Part shown: positions 36,724-45,362 of the stretch, one piece after another | How the letters are laid out: each line of letters begins with the position of its first letter | Numbering within the stretch: position 1 is the stretch's first letter | Assembly (NCBI RefSeq): GCF_024793945.1 | Contig: NZ_JANUSD010000004.1 | Span: 295,527-359,526 of the forward strand | Origin: Emticicia fluvialis | GTDB lineage: Bacteria > Bacteroidota > Bacteroidia > Cytophagales > Spirosomataceae | Direction: 5' to 3' | DNA length: 64,000 nt | Translations under genes and position numbers: made by a program | The notes under the pieces: model-generated | Told to the model about the DNA's origin: nothing | Databases searched by the model: none | What the model saw: only the letters and a program-made list of their open reading frames with translations

Positions 36724-37146
36724 ATGTATCCTCCACATTTAGTAGCACCTATGAAAGCCGAATTAGTAAATGTCGGCTTCCAAGAATTACTGACTCCGTC
36801 AGACGTTGATAATTTCATTGAAAACCAAAAAGGAACATCTGTTGTAGTAATTAACTCCGTTTGTGGTTGTGCGGCAGGTACTTGTCGTCCGGGTGTTAAA
36901 CTGGCATTAGACCGTTCTGAAGTAAAGCCAGATAACCTGGTAACTGTTTTTGCAGGTGTTGATACCGACGCCACTCAGCAATTACGCTCATATATTCCGT
37001 TCCCTCCATCGTCTCCGGCTATTGCCATTTATAAAGATGGTGAGCTGGTACATTTTGTAGAAAGACACCACATTGAAGGCCGTTCGGCAGAAATGATTGC
37101 CACACACCTTACAGCCGTATTTGAAGAAATAGGCGAAGAGGCGTAA
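36724..37146 (+). CDS. BrxA/BrxB family bacilliredoxin
   Basis: 140 residues, a thioredoxin fold with the CGC active site in INSVCGCAAGTCRPG (C47, G48, C49), the hallmark of bacilliredoxins (YphP/YqiW). They remove bacillithiol from mixed disulfides on proteins. With the YfiT-type protein at 15.3 kb this supports a bacillithiol-based thiol pool in this organism. It follows the suf genes by 106 bp and a hairpin, which fits protection of Fe-S assembly proteins from oxidation, an inference. Confidence 0.93.
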   Translation: MYPPHLVAPMKAELVNVGFQELLTPSDVDNFIENQKGTSVVVINSVCGCAAGTCRPGVKLALDRSEVKPDNLVTVFAGVDTDATQQLRSYIPFPPSSPAIAIYKDGELVHFVERHHIEGRSAEMIATHLTAVFEEIGEEA

Positions 37147-37162
37147 GCCAAATTAATAAAGA

Positions 37163-37216
37163 AAACCTCACCTTTTATTTCTCTTGTATCAGAATGAGAG
37201 AACAAAGGTGAGGTTT
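37163..37216. terminator. Bidirectional terminator between bacilliredoxin and LOG genes
   Basis: Perfect 13-bp arms, AAACCTCACCTTT (37163-37175) and AAAGGTGAGGTTT (37204-37216), between convergent genes; an inner TTCTC/GAGAA pair extends the fold. T-runs flank both sides. Confidence 0.88.
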
Positions 37217-37238
37217 ATTTTCAGGCAGCTATCTGAAA

Positions 37239-37967
37239 TCAGAAGTTTGGCTTTAAAAGGTATTTGGCATAAAAATCAGTAATTACCTTTACTGCATCTT
37301 CTGCGGTATCTACCAGCTTTATCAGATTCAAATCTTCCGGGTTAATATTCCGTTCGCTATTGCACATGGTTTCTTTCAGCCAGTTCAGTAAACCGCTCCA
37401 GTATTCAGTACCGACCATAACAATCGGGAAGCGCGCAATTTTCTTGGTCTGAATCAGCGTAAGGGCTTCAAATAATTCATCAAGCGTTCCGAAACCACCG
37501 GGCATTATAATAAAACCCTGAGAGTACTTCATAAAGCATACCTTACGGGCAAAGAAGTAGTCGAAATTAATGCTTTTGTCAGGGTCAACATAAGGGTTGG
37601 GTACCTGTTCAAAAGGTAGTTTAATGTTTAGTCCTACCGACTTACCTCCGTTTTTACTGGCGCCCAGATTCCCGGCCTCCATAATACCCGGGCCACCGCC
37701 GGTTATAACACCATAGCCTTTTTGTACCAGTTGCTCGGCTATTTCTACCGATAGTTTATAGTATTTGTGGTCTGGTTTGGTTCTGGCAGAGCCATAGATT
37801 GTAACACAAGGGCCAATTTTGGCCAGTCTGTCAAAACCATCTACAAACTCAGCAACAGTTTTAAGTATTTGCCATGAATCCTGGCTATGAATTTCGTTCC
37901 ATCCTTTTTCAACAAATGCCTCACGGATTAACAACTCCTCGTTTGATTCTATTTCGTTTTCGCTCAT
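37239..37967 (-). CDS. LOG family protein (TIGR00730 type)
   Basis: About 242 residues from the ATG at 37967 (MSENEIESNEELLIREAF); an upstream in-frame ATG at 38024 is less likely. The Rossmann fold carries GGGPGIMEAGNLGA (about 93-106) and PGGFGTLDELFEALT (about 150-164), the PGGxGTxxE motif of cytokinin riboside 5'-monophosphate phosphoribohydrolases. Bacterial members split nucleotide monophosphates to base and ribose-5-phosphate. Single gene. Confidence 0.92.
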   Translation of the reverse strand: MSENEIESNEELLIREAFVEKGWNEIHSQDSWQILKTVAEFVDGFDRLAKIGPCVTIYGSARTKPDHKYYKLSVEIAEQLVQKGYGVITGGGPGIMEAGNLGASKNGGKSVGLNIKLPFEQVPNPYVDPDKSINFDYFFARKVCFMKYSQGFIIMPGGFGTLDELFEALTLIQTKKIARFPIVMVGTEYWSGLLNWLKETMCNSERNINPEDLNLIKLVDTAEDAVKVITDFYAKYLLKPNF

Positions 37968-38045
37968 AGTTATAATAATAGAAAGTTTGTCGTGCAAAAT
38001 ATAATTCTTCCCTTCCAATATCACAGGAAATGGATTATGAAAACG

Positions 38046-38053
38046 TATATTTG
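38046..38053 (+). promoter_or_regulatory. -7 element of the rpiB promoter
   Basis: Exact TATATTTG followed by C, 33 bp before the rpiB start codon. No clear -33 box. Confidence 0.6.
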
Positions 38054-38086
38054 CAAAAAAAAGTTTGAACCAACAAATTTATATCA

Positions 38087-38515
38087 ATGAAAGTTGCAAT
38101 AGGCGCCGACCATGCCGGGTACGAGTACAAGAATATTATCTTACAATGGTTGCAGGAACAAAACAATGAAGTAACTGATTTTGGCCCAGATTCGGGCGAT
38201 TCAATGGATTACCCTGATACGGCACATCCATTGGCAAGTGCGGTTGAAAGTGGTGAATATGAATTTGGTATTCTGATATGCGGTAGTGGCAATGGCGTAT
38301 GTATGACAGCCAACCATCATAAGGGAATCAGAGCCGGATTAGCCTGGAATGTTGAGGTAGCAGAACTGATTCGCCAGCATAATAATGCCAATATTATTTG
38401 TCTCCCTGCCCGCTTTATTGACATTGATTTGGCCAAAGCTTGTGTAACTACTTTTCTGAATACAGCTTTTGAAGGAGGCAGACACGCCAGAAGAGCCGAT
38501 AAAATATCATGCTGA
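38087..38515 (+). CDS. rpiB: Ribose 5-phosphate isomerase B
   Basis: 142 residues. GADHAGYEYK (7-16) at the N-terminus and the active-site Cys in LICGSGNGVCMTANHHKGIRAGL (about 64-86) are diagnostic. Interconverts ribose 5-phosphate and ribulose 5-phosphate in the pentose phosphate pathway. Monocistronic and convergent with the membrane protein gene, with a long hairpin between them. Confidence 0.96.
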   Translation: MKVAIGADHAGYEYKNIILQWLQEQNNEVTDFGPDSGDSMDYPDTAHPLASAVESGEYEFGILICGSGNGVCMTANHHKGIRAGLAWNVEVAELIRQHNNANIICLPARFIDIDLAKACVTTFLNTAFEGGRHARRADKISC

Positions 38516-38522
38516 TACTACG

Positions 38523-38560
38523 GTTTATCAAAGGAAGTTTCAGAACTTCCTTTGATAAAC
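38523..38560. other. Perfect 17-bp inverted repeat overlapping a stop codon
   Basis: Arms 38523-38539 and 38544-38560 (GTTTATCAAAGGAAGTT and its complement) with a TCAG loop. The right arm encodes the last residues and stop of the minus-strand membrane protein. No T-run follows on either strand, so it is not a classical terminator, but it probably separates or stabilises the two convergent mRNAs. Confidence 0.65.
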
Positions 38561-39949
38561 ACCTTTCATATCTGTGCTTTTGTAATCAACTGCCAGTGCC
38601 GGCAGGCGTTCAAAAATCTTAGGAACAACGTTTTGCTTGTCGATAATTATTTTCGGAGGGTCTTTTTTGAAATTATCGAAAATATTAATGATACTCTCGT
38701 AATTGTCGGGGTTTTGTAAGTCAATCTTAGACAATTCCCAGTTCAGGTAACAAGTAGCGGGCGTTCCCCATTTATACTCATCAATTCTTTCGCCTATTAT
38801 CAGCATCTTTTGGCCACGCATATTTGCGGGCAGGTCACGAGGCTTTATTCTCATATCAGACAATTGCTCAAAGCCTTTACCAAAAATTGGCGTAGCGCCC
38901 TGATACTGAACAAACAAAATAACCAATACTAATGATGTGAAAATAAACTCTGGTAAAAATGTACCCTTAAAATGCAAAAAGAAAGCCGTACAAAAAAAGG
39001 CAAAGCACGGAATAAAAATAATAAACTGCATGGGCGACACCGTTGGCGAAAGAAACAAAGCCAGTAAGGCCACCACAACCCAGAGGAGCATAATCTGCTG
39101 GATACGCTGCTGATAATTGCTGTATCTGGTTGCCTGAGACTGCCGAAGGAAGCCCAGAAATGCAAAGGCTGCAGGTAATGTTATAGCCAACAGCGAGCTC
39201 TTGAAGTCTTCGAGGCTATATTGTTTTATTTTCAGCATTCCGTTGAACCAGTTATACTGAAATTCGTCGAGGCTATCGTTAAAATAAAAAAACAGGGCGG
39301 CTAGTACTACAGGAATAATAAAGCCAAGCAGGGTAAGGAAATACTGTCTTAAATTGGCGTTGGTAAAGAAAATAAGCGAAGCGGCACACCAGATAATAAA
39401 AACCATGGCAGGCTGATAAAACAATACGGCAATACCAATGTATAAGCCGATTTCAAAAACTTCGTCTGACACACCTTCGCGGCGTTCTAATTGCTTAATG
39501 GTTTTGTTAAAAGCAAAAAGCAGAAAAGTAGTGGCCAAAAGAACCGGCGATAACTTGCTCATATCGAACGACAGATTCATGAGCAATATATACAGCAAAC
39601 CGGGGGCATAGTTTCGTTCAAGAAACGCGTGGCGCGTGTTACATATAAAAACAAAATACAACGCCTGAAAATACACCAGCAGCATGGCAATAAACTCATA
39701 CGCAAACTGGCTACGCCCGAAAGATAAATCAATGAGCCAGTAAATGAATGCCGACAGCGGACCAACGTTTGTCCATAACTCTTTATAGAGAAAGTTTCCT
39801 TCATGAATCTTCTCTCCAACCAGCATCCATTCCAGTTCGGGTAGTAATACAGGTAACTTTTCCCCCAGAAAAGGAAGCTTCAGTAAAATCACCAACAATA
39901 GCAATGACAGAAAATGGAAAAGCGTATTGAATCTGAAAAACGTTAGCAA
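38540..39949 (-). CDS. Polytopic membrane protein, possibly GT-C/DUF6427-like
   Basis: 469 residues with about 11-12 hydrophobic helices (first at about 10-28, last ending near 355) and a soluble C-terminal domain of about 110 residues that starts after GATPIFGKGFEQLSD. The layout (short first loop with ELEWMLVGEKIHEGNFLYKELW, many helices, soluble tail) resembles GT-C type glycosyltransferases and the DUF6427 group of Bacteroidota. I see no clear catalytic DD or DE motif, so the enzyme class is uncertain. Single gene. Confidence 0.7.
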   Translation of the reverse strand: MLTFFRFNTLFHFLSLLLLVILLKLPFLGEKLPVLLPELEWMLVGEKIHEGNFLYKELWTNVGPLSAFIYWLIDLSFGRSQFAYEFIAMLLVYFQALYFVFICNTRHAFLERNYAPGLLYILLMNLSFDMSKLSPVLLATTFLLFAFNKTIKQLERREGVSDEVFEIGLYIGIAVLFYQPAMVFIIWCAASLIFFTNANLRQYFLTLLGFIIPVVLAALFFYFNDSLDEFQYNWFNGMLKIKQYSLEDFKSSLLAITLPAAFAFLGFLRQSQATRYSNYQQRIQQIMLLWVVVALLALFLSPTVSPMQFIIFIPCFAFFCTAFFLHFKGTFLPEFIFTSLVLVILFVQYQGATPIFGKGFEQLSDMRIKPRDLPANMRGQKMLIIGERIDEYKWGTPATCYLNWELSKIDLQNPDNYESIINIFDNFKKDPPKIIIDKQNVVPKIFERLPALAVDYKSTDMKGVYQRKF

Positions 39950-40069
39950 GGCTGTATTGTTTATATATTTTTGGCAAAGTTATGAAAAAAGTGCTTGATG
40001 CGCGTAACTTTACTTTACATAACCGAAAATAGTGCTGATATTTGTATATTATTATTGAATTTGAATAAA

Positions 40070-40450
40070 ATGGAATCGAAAAGACAAAGACAAGTAGCGA
40101 AACAAATTCAGAAAGATTTGGGAGAGATTTTTCAGAGAGAAATGAAACAGGTGTTTGATAAGGCTTTTGTTACAATTACAGACGTAAAAACTACTCCCGA
40201 TTTAGGTATTGCCCGTGTTTACTTGAGTTTTTTATTAACCAAAGATAAAGAAGGACTGCTGGAGAGCATCAGAGAAAACACCAAAATTATCCGTAATCAC
40301 CTCGCTGCGCGCGTACGTCATCAATTACGTATTGTACCCGAATTGCAGTTTTATCTGGATGATACTGCCGAATACGCCCAAAAGATTGAGAATCTTTTTG
40401 CCGGTATAGTTATACCACCTGCCACTGAAGAAGACGAAGAAGAAGAGTAA
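40070..40450 (+). CDS. rbfA: 30S ribosome-binding factor RbfA
   Basis: About 126 residues from the ATG at 40070 (MESKRQRQVAKQIQKDLGEIF), where RbfA proteins start; the frame is open to an ATG at 39995 but that region includes promoter sequence. The KH-like core has ITDVKTTPDLGIARVYLSFL and RHQLRIVPELQFYLDDT. An acidic Glu/Asp tail ends the protein. RbfA helps mature the 16S rRNA 5' end at low temperature. The permease gene follows 31 bp later. Confidence 0.94.
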   Translation: MESKRQRQVAKQIQKDLGEIFQREMKQVFDKAFVTITDVKTTPDLGIARVYLSFLLTKDKEGLLESIRENTKIIRNHLAARVRHQLRIVPELQFYLDDTAEYAQKIENLFAGIVIPPATEEDEEEE

Positions 40451-40481
40451 ACCAGATACCTAAGATAACTTACGAAACAAT

Positions 40482-41687
40482 TTGAATCTAGCTTTTTTAA
40501 TAGCCAGACGTTATTTTTTATCAAGAAAGAAAAGAAGTTTTATTAATTTCATTTCTTTCATGTCTATGTTGGGCATTGGGGTAGGCACCATGGCAACTGT
40601 GGCAGTTTTGTCGGTTTTTAACGGCCTTGAAGAACTAAACAGAAGCATTTTTAAGTCGTTCGACCCGGATATTAAAATAACTGCTTCCTTAGGTAAAGTT
40701 TTTACGCCTGACGCCGGTAAATTGGCTCAGCTAAAAAACCTGCCGGGTGTTGATTACGTTACGGAAGTAATTGAAGACAACGCCCTTGTAATGTATCAGA
40801 ACGGCAAAATGGTGGTTACGCTCAAAGGCGTAGATGATACATTTCAAAAAAACAGTCGCCTGAAAGGGTCTTTGGTAGAAGGGCAGTTTTTGATTAATCA
40901 GGATAGCATTGATTACGCCTTTATAGGTGGGAATGTCTACGGCGCTTTGAATGTCTCGCTTGATAACGTGCTTGAACCACTGGAAATCTGGTATCCAAAA
41001 AATCAGAAAAAGCTATCGCTCATTCCGGAAAACAACATTAATAAAAGAGTTCTGAATATTTCTGGCGTTTATGCATTGGAGCAACTGCACGACGACTACG
41101 TGTATGTGCCTCTTTCTGTAGCCAAAGAACTGACAGAATATACCAGCCAGCGCACAGCTTTGGAAGTTCAGCTGAAACCAGAAGCCAATACAGAAAAAGT
41201 ACAAAAGGAGATAGACAATATTTTTGGAAGCAAGTATGTGGTAAAGAACAGAGAAGAGCAGAATGCCAATTTGTTCAGAGCAATTAAAATAGAAAAATTG
41301 TTTATTTTTATTGCCCTTATTTTTATAATCGGCGTGGCATCGTTCAATATTTTCTTCTCTTTAACAATGTTGGTGATTGACAAAAAAGAAGAAGTCAGGA
41401 CATTATATGCGATGGGCGCCGATGATTCGTTAATAAAGATGATATTCTTTAGCGAGGGCGCCATAATTTCAGTTATCGGCACTGTTACCGGCCTTGTTTT
41501 GGGGCTGGTTTTCTGTCTGACACAAGAACGCTTCGGGTGGTTGGGCATGGGAATGGATACCGCGCTGATTGATGCCTACCCGGTTAAAATCAATCCGTTT
41601 GATTTTCTGATTACTGCTGTGGCCGTTATCATTATTACCTTGCTGGTTTCTTATTTTCCTGCCAGGCGCGCTACCGGTCATATCTGA
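40482..41687 (+). CDS. LolE/FtsX-type ABC transporter permease, TTG start
   Basis: 401 residues. One N-terminal membrane helix, a large periplasmic MacB-like domain (about 50-270) and three C-terminal helices with the FtsX pattern (EVRTLYAMGADDSLIKMIFFSEG, about 305-327). Family of lipoprotein-releasing permeases, moving lipoproteins toward the outer membrane. The start must be TTG at 40482: homologs begin MNLAFLIARRYF, and upstream the frame meets a stop (40461) with no ATG. A paralogue is encoded at 47.7 kb. No ATPase gene is adjacent. Confidence 0.88.
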   Translation: MNLAFLIARRYFLSRKKRSFINFISFMSMLGIGVGTMATVAVLSVFNGLEELNRSIFKSFDPDIKITASLGKVFTPDAGKLAQLKNLPGVDYVTEVIEDNALVMYQNGKMVVTLKGVDDTFQKNSRLKGSLVEGQFLINQDSIDYAFIGGNVYGALNVSLDNVLEPLEIWYPKNQKKLSLIPENNINKRVLNISGVYALEQLHDDYVYVPLSVAKELTEYTSQRTALEVQLKPEANTEKVQKEIDNIFGSKYVVKNREEQNANLFRAIKIEKLFIFIALIFIIGVASFNIFFSLTMLVIDKKEEVRTLYAMGADDSLIKMIFFSEGAIISVIGTVTGLVLGLVFCLTQERFGWLGMGMDTALIDAYPVKINPFDFLITAVAVIIITLLVSYFPARRATGHI

Positions 41688-41694
41688 CTAATAA

Positions 41695-42711
41695 ATGTTT
41701 TTTTCAATGAACCTACTCTATAAAATTTGCTTGCCGGCACTTTTTGTTACACAATCGTTTGCGCAAGACCTAAGCCTGCTGTCTAAGAAATGGATACTGC
41801 TGAATAGCAGAATCGAAAATAAAGATATTTATCTGGCTTCTTACAGCCCTTCAAAACTAAAGGCTGATTCGTTTGTTATTCATTTTCTTCATGATGGTAA
41901 AATCGATTATGATTATGAGACCAACCACACATCAAAACATAGCAGAAGAACGGAGTTTCTTGACCTTGACACCGAGGTTTCGGGATGGCAATATGAGGCT
42001 TCCGAAAATATAATGTCCCTGACACTGAAAGGGGGTTACACCAGCATGGATGAATTTAACTTTAAACGGAGGTACAAAATTGAAAAAATAGTCGGAGGAT
42101 ATGTGCTGAAAAACACCACAGATATAGTTAATGAACTTACAGTGGTTAGTGTGCCAACGCAACCGGAGGTATCGAAATTATTGGTTAAAGAAAGTAATGT
42201 TGCACCTGCCGCCATGGCAACAAGCTTTGTTGAAGGCCATTTGCCTGAATCTACAAAAGAAACGGTGCATGAAAAAGCCTTAAATGTAAAAGACCATAAA
42301 GCCATAAGTAAGGCCGTATTAATGCCAGCCAGACGCTGGATTCTGGTAGGAAATAAAATAACTAAAAATGTTATACGTTTAACTTCTTTTGACGCATCAA
42401 AATTCAGAATCAATACGCTGGTGTTAAATTTTGAGGCCGATGGGAAGATTAGCTATGAGTATGAAATGGACCCTGACCTGGAAGCTTGTGCTGGCATAAA
42501 TTTTCTGGATATTGATACCGACGAGTCTGGATGGGCTTTTAACGATACTACCAATGTGCTAACATTAACCATTAAAGGGGGGGTATCAAGTCTGGACGAT
42601 TTCAAGTTTAAAAGAGATTACAGAATTGAACAAACAGGTAACGAGTTTGTGTTGCATAAATTAACCGAACACTATTTTATAGATTTTAAAAAGCCGCATC
42701 GCAGCAGATAA
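41695..42711 (+). CDS. Hypothetical secreted protein with a duplicated domain
   Basis: 338 residues. A signal peptide ends SFAQ near residue 24 (a second ATG at 41707 is an equally good start). Two copies of one beta-rich domain follow: about 31-138 and about 212-321. Both contain WIL, DGKI-Y-YE, FLD-DT--SGW, LTLKGG/LTIKGG and a final FKR-Y-IE. The linker (about 145-210) is acidic and Ala-rich. I do not recognise the family; the length per repeat (about 108) and pattern could fit a lipocalin-like or immunoglobulin-like barrel. It lies 7 bp after the permease gene. Confidence 0.8.
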   Translation: MFFSMNLLYKICLPALFVTQSFAQDLSLLSKKWILLNSRIENKDIYLASYSPSKLKADSFVIHFLHDGKIDYDYETNHTSKHSRRTEFLDLDTEVSGWQYEASENIMSLTLKGGYTSMDEFNFKRRYKIEKIVGGYVLKNTTDIVNELTVVSVPTQPEVSKLLVKESNVAPAAMATSFVEGHLPESTKETVHEKALNVKDHKAISKAVLMPARRWILVGNKITKNVIRLTSFDASKFRINTLVLNFEADGKISYEYEMDPDLEACAGINFLDIDTDESGWAFNDTTNVLTLTIKGGVSSLDDFKFKRDYRIEQTGNEFVLHKLTEHYFIDFKKPHRSR

Positions 42712-42800
42712 AACCAATGGCATTTAATATAGGTAGTTCATTACAAAACTATAAGTGGGGTAAGTACAACAAAATTTTATTTAATCAACAATGTAGCCTT

Positions 42801-45317
42801 ATGATGCGCAAGTATTTTCTGTTTATATTTTTGAGCATTACTTTTAGCATTCAGGCGCAGGAAATGCAACGTCTGGTGCCTGCAAATGGTAGATATAATC
42901 CGGAACGCACCAAAAAAAATGACCTGATTCATACAAAACTTGAATTGAGGCCCGATTGGAAAAAACAATATATGCACGGAGTGGCTACCATAACTTTTAA
43001 GCCACATTTTTATGAACAGCATACACTTGAACTTGATGCCAAAGGTTTTGAGATTCAGAAGGTAACCATGAAGGGTCAGAACCTGAAGTTTGATTATGAC
43101 AAACGTGTACTGAACATCAGCCTTGGGAAATCAATCTCCAGAAAAGATACAGCTCAGGTACAGATTGTTTATGTGGCCAAACCAAACGAACTCCCATCAG
43201 GAGGCAGTGATGCCATAACAGCCGATAAAGGTTTATATTTTATCAATGCCGATGGCACAGACCCTGAAAAGCCCAGACAAATCTGGACTCAGGGAGAAAC
43301 TGAGGCCAATTCCTGCTGGTTTCCGACTATTGACACGCCCAATCAGAAAACCACGCTTGAAATTTATATTACCTTAGACAAAGCCTTCGCAGACGCCCGG
43401 TATATTACCCTTTCTAATGGAAAACTGGTGTCTTCAAAGATAAATACTGATGGTACCCGCACCGATTACTGGAAACAGGATAAACCCGCTGCCCCGTATC
43501 TTACCATGATTGCCATCGGCGATTTCAGAAAAGTAGTTGACCCTCGCTACAAGACTTTTGAGGTAAGTTATTATGTAGAGCCAAAGTTTGAAAAATATGC
43601 CATGAATATTTTCGGGCGTACACCCGAAATGATTACTTATTTTGAAAACCTGCTGGGTGTAAAGTATCAATGGGATAAATACGCCCAGATTGCAGTAAGA
43701 GAATATGTGTCGGGCGCTATGGAAAACACCACCGCAACCGTGCATGGCGATTTTATTCAGAAAGATAACCATCAGCTGGCAGATGATAATGATGATGGAG
43801 TAATTGCCCACGAGTTATTTCACCACTGGTTTGGAGATTTGGTAACCTGTGAGTCGTGGTCGAATCTGCCATTGAACGAATCTTTTGCCAATTATTCAGA
43901 ATACCTCTGGGCGGCGCATAAGTACGGACAGGATGAAGCCGATTTAGTGGCTCATATAGCTTTTAACCAGTATTTTGGCGAAGCCCAGGAAAAACAGGAG
44001 CCTCTTATCAGATACAGATATCATGATAAGGAAGATATGTTTGATTCTCACTCTTATGCCAAAGGAGGCAGGATTTTGCATTTGCTTCGTAAACAGGTGG
44101 GCGATGATGCTTTCTTTGCCGCACTGAAGCTGTATCTTACCCAGAATGCCTTTAAAACAGCCGAATTAGACCAACTCAGACTGGCTTTTGAAAGTGTAAC
44201 AGGCGAAGACTTCCACTGGTTTTTTGACCAGTGGTTTATGAAACCCGGCCACCCTGATTTACAGGTTTTGCAGCAGTTTGCCAACGGTAAACTAAAATTA
44301 ACAATCAATCAGGTTCAGGATACCACTTATGCCCCTGTTTACCGATTGCAGCTACCTGTAGAAGTTTGGGCTAATAATCAGAAAACTACCCATGAGGTGG
44401 TAATTGATAAAGCTACGCAAACTTTTGAGTGGCCATTTTCGGCTGCTCCACAAATGGTTTTGCTTGACCCTGAGAACGTGCTGGTTGGAAGAATTTTGCA
44501 TCAGAAAACCCAGGAAGAGTATATTTATCAGTATTACCATGCCGAGCGTATTCCGGCTCGTTTGCTGGCGCTTGAAATACTCACCTTTGAGCCTGATGAC
44601 GACAGCACTGCTACTAACCCGGCTCTTGATAAAACCATAAGAAAGGTATTGCTTGATGCAACCAAAGATAAATTCTGGCGGATACGCCAGCTGGCTGTAC
44701 AGAAATTTAATGATTATGACGGAGACGATTTTCTGGAAGTAGAAAGAGCTTTGCAGAGCCGCGTGCAGTCTGACGACCGCTCTTATGTGCGTGCCGATGC
44801 CATTCTGGCAATGAAGGGTTTTCAGAATGCACAGAACGATAAGCTATTTCGGCAGGCACTTACAGACACCTCTTACACGGTTCAGGCTGCTGCGCTTGAG
44901 GCGATTCTTGCCAGCAGGCCACCAGATGCAGAAGAACTGGCAAAAAAATATGAGCAGTCTGGCATCACAGACATTTTTGCTGCCGTTGGCGGTTATTATG
45001 CCGAATCTGCATCGCCAGAAAAATTCAACTGGTTTTATGAACATTTAAATAAAATGAATGGCGGAGACTTGTACCAGGTTTTAGGTATATTTGGTACTTA
45101 TCTGGTTAAATCGCCACAAGATGTTCAGAAAAAGAGTCTGCCTCTGCTAAAGAGAATAGCAATGAATAATACCCAGTGGTATGTAAGATTTGCCGGTATG
45201 CAAACGCTGGCCCTGCTTACTGATATTCCGGAAGCCAAGGCGCTTCTGAAAGAGGTAATAGCTGCCGAAAAAGATGAGCGTTTGCAAAAAGTATATCAGC
45301 AATATAAAGATTTGTAA
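42801..45317 (+). CDS. M1 family aminopeptidase with HEAT-like C-terminus, secreted
   Basis: About 838 residues from the ATG at 42801, which starts a proper signal peptide (ends SIQAQ); the frame is open to an ATG at 42717. Counting from 42801, GAMEN (305-309) and the zinc site HELFH (337-341) with the third ligand Glu in NESFA (about 360) are intact. Residues of about 590-838 form helical repeats with alternating Leu/Ala and Asp, of HEAT type. A zinc aminopeptidase acting outside the cytoplasm. It follows the duplicated-domain protein gene by 89 bp. Confidence 0.95.
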   Translation: MMRKYFLFIFLSITFSIQAQEMQRLVPANGRYNPERTKKNDLIHTKLELRPDWKKQYMHGVATITFKPHFYEQHTLELDAKGFEIQKVTMKGQNLKFDYDKRVLNISLGKSISRKDTAQVQIVYVAKPNELPSGGSDAITADKGLYFINADGTDPEKPRQIWTQGETEANSCWFPTIDTPNQKTTLEIYITLDKAFADARYITLSNGKLVSSKINTDGTRTDYWKQDKPAAPYLTMIAIGDFRKVVDPRYKTFEVSYYVEPKFEKYAMNIFGRTPEMITYFENLLGVKYQWDKYAQIAVREYVSGAMENTTATVHGDFIQKDNHQLADDNDDGVIAHELFHHWFGDLVTCESWSNLPLNESFANYSEYLWAAHKYGQDEADLVAHIAFNQYFGEAQEKQEPLIRYRYHDKEDMFDSHSYAKGGRILHLLRKQVGDDAFFAALKLYLTQNAFKTAELDQLRLAFESVTGEDFHWFFDQWFMKPGHPDLQVLQQFANGKLKLTINQVQDTTYAPVYRLQLPVEVWANNQKTTHEVVIDKATQTFEWPFSAAPQMVLLDPENVLVGRILHQKTQEEYIYQYYHAERIPARLLALEILTFEPDDDSTATNPALDKTIRKVLLDATKDKFWRIRQLAVQKFNDYDGDDFLEVERALQSRVQSDDRSYVRADAILAMKGFQNAQNDKLFRQALTDTSYTVQAAALEAILASRPPDAEELAKKYEQSGITDIFAAVGGYYAESASPEKFNWFYEHLNKMNGGDLYQVLGIFGTYLVKSPQDVQKKSLPLLKRIAMNNTQWYVRFAGMQTLALLTDIPEAKALLKEVIAAEKDERLQKVYQQYKDL

Positions 45318-45362
45318 ACAAATGTTCTCAGTTTTGAGAACCATAATGTTTTAATCCACTCT

